Below, in pieces: positions 34,681 through 42,946 of a stretch of 64,000 bases of DNA. This DNA is from Prosthecomicrobium pneumaticum (GTDB taxonomy: Bacteria; Pseudomonadota; Alphaproteobacteria; Rhizobiales; Kaistiaceae), in NCBI RefSeq assembly GCF_014199915.1, contig NZ_JACHOO010000003.1, positions 511,690 to 575,689 of the forward strand. Direction: 5' to 3'. Numbering within the stretch: position 1 is the first letter of the stretch; each line of letters begins with the position of its first letter. Made by a program: the position numbers and the translations under genes. The notes beneath the pieces are model-generated. The model worked only from the letters and a program-made list of their open reading frames with translations, was not told the DNA's origin and searched no databases.

Positions 34681-35973
34681 TCAGTCGATCGCTTCGGCGC
34701 CGAGCGAATCCCGACCGAGCCGGGCGCCGAGCGAGGTCGGCGCGAAGGTGGCGAGGGCGAGATAGACGAGGCCGGCGATCGGCGCGCCGACGAGCGGCGT
34801 GATCTCCGCCATATAGGCACTGCGGATGACGAGGGCGGCGCCGACCGCGATCGCGAGCGCGATCAGGGCGGCGACGTTCACCCGCAGATCGCGGCCGCGG
34901 GAAAAGCCGATATGGCCGCGCATCACATAATAGTCGGCGACGATGATGCCACCGATCGGCGGCACGACGGCGGTGAGGAAGGTCGCCCAGGCGAAGACAT
35001 CGTCCATCGCGCCGGCGAGCGCGAGCAGCACGCCGATCAGCGCCGCACCGGCCGCGGCCGCCGCGAAGGGCAGGCGCGGAAAGGCGCCCTTGAGCGTAAC
35101 GCTCGCATTGGCGAGGCAGGCATCGCAGGTCGTCCAGTGCGACAGCACGACGAGGCCGAGGAGGACGAGCGACAGCGGGTCGTGCCGCGCGAAGAGCGCG
35201 GGGAGCGAGATGCCGGCCGCGCCGAGCAGCACGCCGAGGATCAGAAAGGGCAGATTCGAGAAGATGAAGCCGATCGCCATCGCCTGCACCGCCTCGTTGC
35301 CGGTGCGGCAATAGCGGACGATGTCGCCGGTCATCGTGCCGGACACGACGAACATGCCGAAGGCGACGCACACGCCGGTGCCGAAGGAGAGGCTGCCGTC
35401 GAGCGGGCCGTCGAGCAGCGTGTCGAGGTTCGGCACGATGTCGCGCAGCGTCACCGCGCCGGCATAGAACACCATGGCCGGGAAGGCGATCGCGGTGAAG
35501 CCGAAGCCGCGGCTGAGGCCGAGCACGACCGGCGCGGCGAAGAGGGCGCCGAAGGCGAAGAACCAGATGCCGGGCAGCGCCGCGATGCCGAGCGCTTCGG
35601 TGAGCACGGTGACGGTCAGCACGACGTGGAAGCCGAACCAGCCGGCGACCAGCAGCGCGAGCAGCGCGCCGGGGATGATCGCGCCCGCCCGGCCGAACAC
35701 CGCGGCGAGCATCAGCTGCGAGGTGAGGCCCCAGCGTCCCGCGGCGAAGCCGATCGCCGCGGAATAGATGAACAGCAGCCAGCAGCCGAGGACCGAGGCG
35801 AGCAGCGCATCGAGCGTGCCGAGCTCCGCCTGCAGCCGGGCTCCGATCAGGATCGAGGCGAAGGCGGAGGTGAAGCCCGACCAGGCGAAGGCCGGATGGA
35901 CGAGGCCGCGCCGTGCCGACAGCGGCACCGGCCAGATCATGTCGCCGCCGTCCCGCGCTGCCTGTTCGTTCAT
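34681..35973 (-). CDS. NCS1-family cytosine permease-like transporter
   Basis: This 430-aa membrane protein, with about 12 hydrophobic segments, belongs to the nucleobase-cation-symport-1 family and is closest in pattern to CodB: SFGTGVCVAFGMFVVSGTMTGDIVRYCR, FLTAVVPPIGGIIVADYYVMR and a GAR-L-AELG start. Start at ATG 35973 follows AGGAAACGGGCGG. It may take up a pyrimidine, hydantoin or related nitrogen compound. Because the kinase gene follows by 5 bases, the permease may also act as a co-sensor, a reading drawn from the operon only. Confidence 0.82.
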   Translation of the reverse strand: MNEQAARDGGDMIWPVPLSARRGLVHPAFAWSGFTSAFASILIGARLQAELGTLDALLASVLGCWLLFIYSAAIGFAAGRWGLTSQLMLAAVFGRAGAIIPGALLALLVAGWFGFHVVLTVTVLTEALGIAALPGIWFFAFGALFAAPVVLGLSRGFGFTAIAFPAMVFYAGAVTLRDIVPNLDTLLDGPLDGSLSFGTGVCVAFGMFVVSGTMTGDIVRYCRTGNEAVQAMAIGFIFSNLPFLILGVLLGAAGISLPALFARHDPLSLVLLGLVVLSHWTTCDACLANASVTLKGAFPRLPFAAAAAGAALIGVLLALAGAMDDVFAWATFLTAVVPPIGGIIVADYYVMRGHIGFSRGRDLRVNVAALIALAIAVGAALVIRSAYMAEITPLVGAPIAGLVYLALATFAPTSLGARLGRDSLGAEAID

Positions 35974-36138
35974 CCGCCCGTTTCCTGTCCGGCCGACCCG
36001 CAGCCGCCCGGCACGAAGCAATCGCCGGGCCACCGGCGAGCCGATCGGCACGTGCTGCGCTGAGAGGCCGCCGAAGACGCGGCAAGCCGACGAGCGCAAA
36101 AATCGGGACCCTCAGCCGTCCCGCGCAACGTCTCCGCC

Positions 36139-36162
36139 CCCTCTCCCGCTCGCGGGAGAGGG
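36139..36162. repeat. Inverted repeat CCCTCTCCCGC-TC-GCGGGAGAGGG
   Basis: Perfect 11-bp arms with a 2-base centre. The CTCTCCCGC/GCGGGAGAGG core also recurs at about 36339-36350 (GGCGGGAGAGGGGGA), enclosing the other hairpins. It resembles the dispersed intergenic palindromes common in Hyphomicrobiales genomes. Confidence 0.65.
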
Positions 36163-36270
36163 TAGGGTGAGGGCCTTCTCTCGGCTGACGAAGGCGTGCC
36201 ACCCTCACCCTTCCGGCCTACGCGTCTCGGTCGCTCACGCTCCCTGCGACGCCAAGGCCGGAAGCCCTCT

Positions 36271-36306
36271 CCCCACTCGGCTCGGCTGTTGCCGAGCCGA
36301 GTGGGG
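36271..36306. repeat. Inverted repeat with perfect 16-bp arms
   Basis: Arms CCCCACTCGGCTCGGC and GCCGAGCCGAGTGGGG flank a TGTT loop, followed by AAAA. As RNA this is a very stable hairpin and a possible terminator for the flanking operon. Confidence 0.75.
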
Positions 36307-36310
36307 AAAA

Positions 36311-36338
36311 GGCGAAGTCGGCAACAGCCGACTTCGCC
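36311..36338. repeat. Inverted repeat with perfect 12-bp arms
   Basis: Arms GGCGAAGTCGGC and GCCGACTTCGCC flank AACA, 4 bases after the preceding hairpin. The TGTT and AACA loops are themselves complementary, so the two hairpins are variants of one design. Confidence 0.75.
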
Positions 36339-36364
36339 GGCGGGAGAGGGGGAGCGGCGCGTGC

Positions 36365-37714
36365 TCAGCCGCGCGCCCAGTCCGGCAGCCAGGCGCCGTG
36401 GGCGGCGATCAGGCGGTCGACGAGGCTCCAGATCTGGTCGAGGTCGAGTTCGGCGGCGGTGTGCGGGTCCATCATCGCGGCGTGGTAGATGTGCTCGCGC
36501 TGCTCCGTGACGAGCGCCTTCACCGTGAGTTCCTGCACATTGATGTTGGTGCGGATCAGCGCGGTCAGTTGCGGCGGCAGGGCGCCGACGAAGGTCGGCT
36601 GGATGCCGTTCGCGTCGACGAGGCAGGGCACCTCGGCCGCACAGTCCTCCGGCAGCGAGGTGATGCAGCCTTTGTTGCGGACATTGCCGTAGACGACGGC
36701 CGGCTCGCCGGTCGTGATCGCGTTCATGATGGTCGCGGCGTATTCCTTGCTCTCCGTCACCGCGATCGTCTCGGCGCCCATCAGCGCCTGCGCCTCGTTC
36801 TTCCAGCGGGCGATCTGTTCCTCGCAACGCTTCGGATACTCGTCGAGCGGGATGCCGAAGCGTTCGATGAGGTCCGGCCGGCCGTCCTTGATGAACCACG
36901 GCACATATTCGGCGAAGTGCTCCGAGCTCTCGGTGACGAAATAGCCGAGCCGGGTCAGCATCTCGTAGCGCACCCGGTTCGGGCAGCGCTCGTTCCAGTG
37001 GCTCGGCTTCGGGAACCGGCCCTCGCGATAGCCGCGGACGAGGTCCGGATAGAGGTCGCGATGGCTGCCGTCGGGCATGAACTGCTCGAAGGCGAGATAG
37101 AAGGCCATGTGGTTGATGCCGGCGGCGCGATAGCGGATCTCCTCGAGCGGGATGTCCAGGTCGCGGGCGAGCTCGAAGGCGGTGCCCTGCACGGAATGGC
37201 AGAGGCCGACCTGTTTGATCGCCGGATGTTTCTCGGCGATCGCCCAGGTGTTGATCGCCATCGGGTTGACGTATTGCAGCATCAGCGCGTCGGGGCAGAC
37301 CTCGGCCATGTCGGCGCAGATCGCCCAGAGATGCGGCACGGTGCGCAGCCCCCGCATGATCCCGCCGATGCCGAGCGTATCGGCGATCGTCTGGCGCAGG
37401 CCGAATTCCTTCGGCACCTCGAAATCGATCACGGTCGCGGGCCGATAACCGCCGATCTGGAAGGCGACGACGACGAAGTCCGCGCCCTCGAGCGCCCGGC
37501 GCCGGTCGGTATGGGTCTCGATCCGGGCCTTGACACCGAGCGAGCGGACGAGCTTGCCGGCGACGGCGGCGCTCTCGGCGAGCCGTTCGGGATCGATGTC
37601 CATCAGCGCGATGGTGGCGTCGGCGAGCGCCGGCTTGAACAGCACGTCGCCGATGATGTTGCGCATGAAGACGGTCGATCCGGCGCCGATAAAGGTGATG
37701 CGGGGGCTTTTCAT
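36365..37714 (-). CDS. melA: Alpha-galactosidase, GH4 family (MelA)
   Basis: This 449-aa enzyme closely matches E. coli MelA along its whole length. It has an N-terminal NAD-binding GAGSTVF (about 11-17), VVVAFQIGGY, TIADTLGIGGIMRGLRT, the metal-binding Cys/His in GLCHSVQGT (about 170-178), GINHMAFYL, and FVTESSEHFAEY. GH4 enzymes hydrolyse alpha-galactosides such as melibiose and raffinose through an NAD+- and Mn2+-dependent oxidation-elimination mechanism in the cytoplasm. It is the last gene of a leftward galactoside operon, 18 bases after the ATPase gene. Confidence 0.93.
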   Translation of the reverse strand: MKSPRITFIGAGSTVFMRNIIGDVLFKPALADATIALMDIDPERLAESAAVAGKLVRSLGVKARIETHTDRRRALEGADFVVVAFQIGGYRPATVIDFEVPKEFGLRQTIADTLGIGGIMRGLRTVPHLWAICADMAEVCPDALMLQYVNPMAINTWAIAEKHPAIKQVGLCHSVQGTAFELARDLDIPLEEIRYRAAGINHMAFYLAFEQFMPDGSHRDLYPDLVRGYREGRFPKPSHWNERCPNRVRYEMLTRLGYFVTESSEHFAEYVPWFIKDGRPDLIERFGIPLDEYPKRCEEQIARWKNEAQALMGAETIAVTESKEYAATIMNAITTGEPAVVYGNVRNKGCITSLPEDCAAEVPCLVDANGIQPTFVGALPPQLTALIRTNINVQELTVKALVTEQREHIYHAAMMDPHTAAELDLDQIWSLVDRLIAAHGAWLPDWARG

Positions 37715-37732
37715 GGGGAGGCTCTCGGGGAT

Positions 37733-38818
37733 TTACGCGCGCAGCCGCTTGCCGTCGGTGCCGAAGAGATGGAGCGCGGCGGGGTCGAAACGGACGGTGA
37801 TCGGATCGCCCGGCCTGAGCGTGCGGCCCTCCCTGACGTCGACGACGATCGGCGGCGCATCGCCCTTGCGGGCATGGACGTGGTTGGTCCCTCCGAGATG
37901 CTCGACGATGTCGACGGTGAGATCGAGGCCGACCGGCCCGGCCGGATCGAACTGTTCCGGCCGGATCCCCGACGTCACCGGTGCACCCTCGGCCACCTTC
38001 GGCGCGCCGGGCGGCAGGGGGATCAGGGCGTCGCCGAGCGCGGCGATGCGGAGCGCCGGAGCGCCCATGGGCGTCGCCGCCCCGACCGCCGGCAGCAGGT
38101 TCATCTTCGGCGAGCCGATGAAACCCGCAACGAACAGATTGTCGGGATCGTCATAGAGGGCGAGCGGGCTGCCGATCTGTTCGACCGCGCCGGCGCGCAG
38201 CACGACGATCCGGTCGGCGAGCGTCATCGCCTCGACCTGGTCGTGCGTGACATAGATCGTCGTCACGCCGAGCCGGCGGTGCAGCTTGGCGATCTCGATC
38301 CGCATATGGACGCGCAGCTCGGCGTCGAGATTGGAGAGCGGCTCGTCGAACAGGAAGAGCTTCGGCTGGCGCACGATCGCCCGGCCGATCGCGACGCGCT
38401 GGCGCTGGCCGCCGGAGAGCGCCCGGGGCTTGCGCTTCAGGAGCGGCTCGAGGTCCAGCACCCGCGCCGCATCGAGCACCCGGCTGCGGATTTCCGCCTT
38501 CGGCATGCCGGCGAAGCGGAGCGCGAAGCCCATGTTCTGTTCCACCGTCATGTGCGGGTAGAGCGCATAGGACTGGAACACCATGGCGAGGCCGCGGCGG
38601 GACGGGTCGACCTCGTTCATCCGCACCCCGCCGATCGCCATCGTGCCGGCACTGATCTCGTCGAGCCCGGCGATCAGGCGCAAGAGGGTCGACTTGCCGC
38701 AGCCCGACGGGCCGACGAAGACGACGAACTCGCCGGTCGCCACGTCGAGATCGATCCCTTTCAGGATCTCGACGGCGCCGTAGGACTTGCGGATGTCGGT
38801 GAGGGTCAGCGCGCTCAT
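37733..38818 (-). CDS. Sugar ABC transporter ATP-binding protein (UgpC/MsmK-like)
   Basis: This 361-aa CUT1-type ATPase has Walker A GPSGCGKST (about 36-44), LSGGQRQRVAIGRA (about 135-148), Walker B LFLFDEPLSNLD, the switch His in TIYVTHDQVEAMTLADR and a C-terminal OB-like regulatory region (about 240-361). It serves the galactoside importer encoded by 41076-44221. The start follows the beta-glycosidase stop by 4 bases. An intact C-terminal domain would allow regulatory contacts as in MalK. Confidence 0.92.
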   Translation of the reverse strand: MSALTLTDIRKSYGAVEILKGIDLDVATGEFVVFVGPSGCGKSTLLRLIAGLDEISAGTMAIGGVRMNEVDPSRRGLAMVFQSYALYPHMTVEQNMGFALRFAGMPKAEIRSRVLDAARVLDLEPLLKRKPRALSGGQRQRVAIGRAIVRQPKLFLFDEPLSNLDAELRVHMRIEIAKLHRRLGVTTIYVTHDQVEAMTLADRIVVLRAGAVEQIGSPLALYDDPDNLFVAGFIGSPKMNLLPAVGAATPMGAPALRIAALGDALIPLPPGAPKVAEGAPVTSGIRPEQFDPAGPVGLDLTVDIVEHLGGTNHVHARKGDAPPIVVDVREGRTLRPGDPITVRFDPAALHLFGTDGKRLRA

Positions 38819-38822
38819 GGCG

Positions 38823-41066
38823 TCATCCCGCTGTGAGGTCGATGGTCGTGCTGCCGAGCTGGGGGCAGGTCGCCGCGATCCGGATCGCGCCCGGCTCGCC
38901 CGTCGTCTCGATCCAGAAGCCGGTCGTGCCGCCGCGCAGCGGCGTCTGCGCCGGGCCGAGGCGCCGCGCCGGGCCGGTCACCGTCACCGCGACGCTCTCG
39001 TCGAAGAAGGGCAGCACATGGCCGGCCTGATCGAGCGCCCGCACGATGACGCGGGTCGAATCCCGCCCCGCCGCCGCGAGCGTCGTGCGGTCGGCCGCGA
39101 TCTCGAGCGTGGTGGGCAGCGGATCGGCGACCAGCGCGACGCGGGCGACCTCGACGCCGTTCCGGTAGCCGATGACGAGGCCGTCGAGCCAGCGCATGCC
39201 CCACAGCCCCATCTCCGCACCGCTGAAATGCCGGTGGTCGATGACGACCGGCGGATGCGGCAGGTTCGGATAGGTCTCGCGGTCCGGCCCGACGCGCTTC
39301 TCGATCGCGCCGTAGCGCAGCTCCACCTCGTCGCAGTTCGTCAGCACGATGAGGGGCAGGACGCCGCCGATATTGCGCTCGCCGCGCGCCCAGTAGGTGA
39401 CCGGCTTCAGGATCACCTCCTCTTCCGGCTCGCACTGGCTGGCATAGGCATAGGCGGCGAATTTCGGCTCGCGGAACATGTCCATCACGCCGTGATGGCA
39501 GATCCGGTCGCCGGAGCCGAAATCCTTGTGCGTGTTGTAGTCGGCCATGCACCAGCCGATCGCGCCGGAGATCGAGGGATCGCCATACATCGCATCGAGC
39601 ACGGCGAGATGGCGGCGGACGTGCTCGGCCTGCCGCTGCTCCTGGTCGCCGCGCTTGGTCGGGAACATGTGGCCGTTGAACTCGGTGACCATATAGGGCA
39701 CGCGCTGCTTGAGCCCGGTCACCTCGCGCTGGTCGCGGAGCGCGATGCGCGGCCGGTTGGCGCCGGGCATCTCCTCGCTGCCCTGCACGAAATCGTTCAT
39801 CGTATAGACGTCCTCGAGCATCTCGCTCTCGGTGATGTAACGCACGCCGCCGGTCTGCCGGGTCGGGTCGAGCGCCCGGGCGCGCCGGTTGGTCTCGGCG
39901 TAGAAGGCGTGGTTGTCGGCGGATTCGTTGATCCGCACCCCCCAGATGATGATCGAGGGGTGGTTCCAGTCGCGGGTGATCATCGCCTCGACATTGTCGG
40001 CCGAGCGCGCCTGCCAGGCCTCGTCGCCGATGTGCTGCCAGCCGGGGATCTCCTCGAAGACGAGCAGGCCGATCCGGTCGCAATGGTCGAGGAACCAGGG
40101 CGACTGCGGATAATGCGAGGTGCGGACGAGGTTGACCTTGAGCGTGCGCTTGAGTATCTCGGCGTCGCGCTCCTGCGCCGCACGGCCCATCGCATAGCCG
40201 GTATAGGGATAGGCCTGATGCCGGTTGAGCCCGCGCAGCTTCAGCTTGCGGCCGTTGAGCTCGAAGCCTTCCGCGGTGAAGCGGGCGGTGCGGAAGCCGA
40301 AGCGCGAGGCGAGCCGGTCGGTGCCCGCGGCCGTTTCGAGCGTCACCGCGATTTCGTAGAGCGTCGGGCTGTCGATGTCCCAGAGTGCGAGGCCGGCGAG
40401 CCCGGAAAAGCCGAGCGTCGTCGTGAGCCCGGCAACGGCGGCCTCGGTGCGGGCGATCTCGCGTCCGTCCGCGTCGGCGAGCACCGCGACCAGCCGCCCC
40501 TCGAGCGCCAGGCCGCGCGGATTGGCGAGTTCGCAGCGGACCGTCAGGGCCTTGGCGTCGGTCAGCTCCTCCGCCGTCTCGATCTTCAGGCGGTGGAGCG
40601 CGACGGGCGCGGTCACCTCGAGCCAGGCTTCCCGGTAAAGGCCGGCATAGGTCAGATAGTCGATCGGCCCGCCGAAGGGGGGAATGGCCGGGTTCTCGCT
40701 GCCGTCGATCTTGACGGTGAGGAGATTGTCGCCCGCGCGCAGATGCTCGGTCAGCCGCAGGGTGAAGGGGGTGTAGCCGTCGGTGTGGCGGCCGATCTCG
40801 GTGCCGTTCAGATAGACGACGGAATCCGCCATCGCGCCGTCGAAGCGCAGCGCCACCTCGCGATCGTCGAAGGCCGGATCGTGGGCGAGGGTGCGCTGAT
40901 AGGTGAAGGCGCGCTGATAGAGCGTCTCGTCGAAATAGGAGAAGGGCAGCTCGACCGCGGTGTGCGGCAGGCCGACCGGCGTGCCTTCGATCGGCCGTCC
41001 GGCATCGGCCGGGTCGAAGCCGGGCCGAAAGATCCAGCCGTCATTGAGGGCGGAGACCGAACGCAT
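38823..41066 (-). CDS. Glycoside hydrolase family 2 enzyme, beta-galactosidase-like
   Basis: This 747-aa enzyme has the GH2 layout: an N-terminal jelly-roll sugar-binding domain (GLPHTAVELPFSYFDE, VYLNGTEIGRHTDGYTPF; about 30-170), an Ig-like domain, a TIM barrel (about 265-565) and C-terminal beta domains. The acid/base Glu sits in IIIWGVRINES (about 382) and the nucleophile in MVTEFNGHM (about 462). FELNGRKLKLRGLNRHQ.YP is the usual barrel entry. There is no signal peptide, so it works in the cytoplasm on imported sugar. With melA beside it, beta-galactosides are the likely substrate, though beta-glucuronidase or beta-mannosidase activity is possible. Confidence 0.85.
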   Translation of the reverse strand: MRSVSALNDGWIFRPGFDPADAGRPIEGTPVGLPHTAVELPFSYFDETLYQRAFTYQRTLAHDPAFDDREVALRFDGAMADSVVYLNGTEIGRHTDGYTPFTLRLTEHLRAGDNLLTVKIDGSENPAIPPFGGPIDYLTYAGLYREAWLEVTAPVALHRLKIETAEELTDAKALTVRCELANPRGLALEGRLVAVLADADGREIARTEAAVAGLTTTLGFSGLAGLALWDIDSPTLYEIAVTLETAAGTDRLASRFGFRTARFTAEGFELNGRKLKLRGLNRHQAYPYTGYAMGRAAQERDAEILKRTLKVNLVRTSHYPQSPWFLDHCDRIGLLVFEEIPGWQHIGDEAWQARSADNVEAMITRDWNHPSIIIWGVRINESADNHAFYAETNRRARALDPTRQTGGVRYITESEMLEDVYTMNDFVQGSEEMPGANRPRIALRDQREVTGLKQRVPYMVTEFNGHMFPTKRGDQEQRQAEHVRRHLAVLDAMYGDPSISGAIGWCMADYNTHKDFGSGDRICHHGVMDMFREPKFAAYAYASQCEPEEEVILKPVTYWARGERNIGGVLPLIVLTNCDEVELRYGAIEKRVGPDRETYPNLPHPPVVIDHRHFSGAEMGLWGMRWLDGLVIGYRNGVEVARVALVADPLPTTLEIAADRTTLAAAGRDSTRVIVRALDQAGHVLPFFDESVAVTVTGPARRLGPAQTPLRGGTTGFWIETTGEPGAIRIAATCPQLGSTTIDLTAG

Positions 41067-41075
41067 GATCTGTTC

Positions 41076-41891
41076 CTATTTGACCGAGCCCAGCATGCCC
41101 TGGACGAACTGGCGCTGCATGATGAAGAAGACGAAGAGGGTGGGGAGCGTCGCGACCAGCGCGCCGACCATCACCACGCCGTAATCGGGGTAATAGGCGG
41201 AGGCGAGCGACGAGATGGCGAGGGTGATCGTCTTCTTGTCGTTGGTCTGCAGAACGATCAGCGGCCATAGATAATTGTTCCACGCCGTCATGAAGACGAT
41301 GACGAAGGCGGCGGCATAGGTCGACCGCATGGTCGGCACGTAGATGTAGAGGAAGATCTGCCATTCCTTGAGGCCGTCGACCCGCGCCGCGTCGCGCAGT
41401 TCGGAGGGGAAGGCCTTGGTCGCCTGGCGGAAGTAGAAGACGACGAAGCCCGAGGCGACGGTCGGCAGGATCACCGCGATGTGGGTGTTGATGAGGCCGA
41501 GCTTTCCCATGATCACGAAGAGCGGGATCATCAGCACAGCAAAGGGGATCATGATGGTGAGAAGCAGAACGCCGTAGATCCGCTCGCGCGCCGGCGAGCG
41601 GAAGATCTCGAAGCCGTAGCCGGCGATCGAAGAGACGGCGAGCGTTGCGATCGTGCCGAGAATGGCGATCTTCGCCGAATTCCAGAAGACGAGCGGCGCA
41701 TCCGCCTGCTCGAAGAAGTTGCGGGCGTTCTCGAGGAAGGCGTCGCCGAGCGTAAAGCGGCCGAGGATGATGTCGCCGGTCCTGTTGGTCATCCCGACGA
41801 TCATCCACAGGAACGGGAAGACCGACAGGAAGGCGAAGAGGCCGAGAAAGGCGTAGATGCCGGCGCGGGTCGCGAGGCGGGACGGGCTCAT
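41076..41891 (-). CDS. Sugar ABC transporter permease (MalG-like)
   Basis: This 271-aa protein has about six membrane segments, starting with GIYAFLGLFAFLSVFPFLWMIVGMT. The EAA loop ELRDAARVDGLKEWQIFLYIYVPTM (about 165-190) contacts the ATPase and the C-terminus ends FVQGMLGSVK, as MalG-type permeases do. Its start overlaps the previous permease stop by 4 bases, and the GH2 gene follows after 9 bases. It forms the channel with the MalF-like protein. Confidence 0.88.
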   Translation of the reverse strand: MSPSRLATRAGIYAFLGLFAFLSVFPFLWMIVGMTNRTGDIILGRFTLGDAFLENARNFFEQADAPLVFWNSAKIAILGTIATLAVSSIAGYGFEIFRSPARERIYGVLLLTIMIPFAVLMIPLFVIMGKLGLINTHIAVILPTVASGFVVFYFRQATKAFPSELRDAARVDGLKEWQIFLYIYVPTMRSTYAAAFVIVFMTAWNNYLWPLIVLQTNDKKTITLAISSLASAYYPDYGVVMVGALVATLPTLFVFFIMQRQFVQGMLGSVK

Positions 41892-42796
41892 CGGTCGCGC
41901 TCCCGGGCGACGTAGAACTGTACGAAGGCGAGCAGCGCGACGAGCACGACGATGACGTAGGAGACCGTCGCCGCATAGCCGAAATTCGGCATGAAGCGGA
42001 AGGTGAGATTGTAGATGTAGACCGACAGGGTGAGCACGGAATCGCCCGGCCCCGCCGTGCCCGCGGAGGTGTCCGAGGCGACGATGTTGCGCGCCTCGTC
42101 GAACAGCTGCAGCGTGCCGATCGTCGACGTCACCGTGGTGAAGAGGATGACCGGCTTCAGCATCGGCACGGTCAGCCGGAAGAAGCGGGCATAGGACGGA
42201 ACGCCGTCGATCCGCGACGCCTCATAGATCGACTTGTCGATGTTCTGCAGCGCGGCGAGATAGAAGATCATGTTGTAGCCGGTCCAGCGCCAGGTGATCG
42301 CCGTGATCAGGAGCACGCGGGCCCAGAAGGGATCCGACATCCAGGGGATCGGCTCGGAGACGATGGCGAGCGCGAGCAAGGTCTGGTTCACGATGCCGTC
42401 GAGCAGGAACATGCTCTTGAACAGAACGGAATAGACGACGAGCGACATCACGCAGGGCAGGAAGATCAGGGTGCGCAGGAGGCCGCGGAATTTCAGGTGC
42501 GGATCGTCGAGCAGCACGGCGATGAACAGCGCCAGCGTCAGCATGATCGGCACCTGCACGACGAAGAACAGCACGGTGTTGCCGAGCGCGAGCTGGAACA
42601 CCGGGTCCTGCGTCAGGCGGATGATGTTGCCGAAGCCGGCGAAGCTCAGCCTCATGCCGCGGCCCTGCTGGAACGACATCCAGAGCGACCAGACGATCGG
42701 ATAGGCCATGAAGAGCAGGATCAGCGCGACGGCAGGCCCGACGAAGGACCAGCCGTTGATGTCGTAGTACCGCCTGAGACCGGGGCGTGGGGACAT
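41888..42796 (-). CDS. Sugar ABC transporter permease (MalF-like)
   Basis: This 302-aa inner-membrane protein has a first membrane segment FVGPAVALILLFMAYPIVWSLWMSF and an EAA loop DKSIYEASRIDGVPSYARFFRLTVPML (about 186-212). It is separated from the binding-protein gene by 150 bases that contain a strong hairpin, so its level is probably lower than that of the binding protein. It pairs with the next, MalG-like, permease. Confidence 0.88.
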   Translation of the reverse strand: MSPRPGLRRYYDINGWSFVGPAVALILLFMAYPIVWSLWMSFQQGRGMRLSFAGFGNIIRLTQDPVFQLALGNTVLFFVVQVPIMLTLALFIAVLLDDPHLKFRGLLRTLIFLPCVMSLVVYSVLFKSMFLLDGIVNQTLLALAIVSEPIPWMSDPFWARVLLITAITWRWTGYNMIFYLAALQNIDKSIYEASRIDGVPSYARFFRLTVPMLKPVILFTTVTSTIGTLQLFDEARNIVASDTSAGTAGPGDSVLTLSVYIYNLTFRFMPNFGYAATVSYVIVVLVALLAFVQFYVARERDR

Positions 42797-42847
42797 GGAG
42801 GCGCTTCCGAAGCGGCGAGGGCGCCGGCGCTCCGCCGGCTCGAAAAG

Positions 42848-42875
42848 GCCCCTCCGCCGCGATCGGCGGAGGGGC
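42848..42875 (-). terminator. Hairpin with T-run between binding protein and permease genes
   Basis: Perfect 12-bp arms GCCCCTCCGCCG / CGGCGGAGGGGC with a 4-base loop. Read leftward it is followed by CTTTTC. It is a likely partial terminator that sets transporter subunit ratios, at the same relative place as the hairpin at 14865. Confidence 0.65.
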
Positions 42876-42946
42876 GAGTCGTCGCGGCTGCCGTCTCGGC
42901 AGGCGACCGCCCCGGGGCGCTCGGGAAAGGAACCCCGGGGGAAGTC

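Larger units (their letters stand above)
35974..36364. other. 391-bp intergenic region rich in hairpins
   Basis: No gene is supported. It lies after the leftward melA gene and before the leftward permease-kinase operon. It must hold the melA terminator and the permease promoter. The part 36139-36348 is filled by perfect inverted repeats listed separately. GGGTGAGGG-type motifs occur around them. Confidence 0.6.

Noticed and set aside
32255-36208. A 1317-aa open frame read as one large kinase
   Set aside because: Residues before 34675 are the permease gene in another frame. The kinase begins at ATG 34675.
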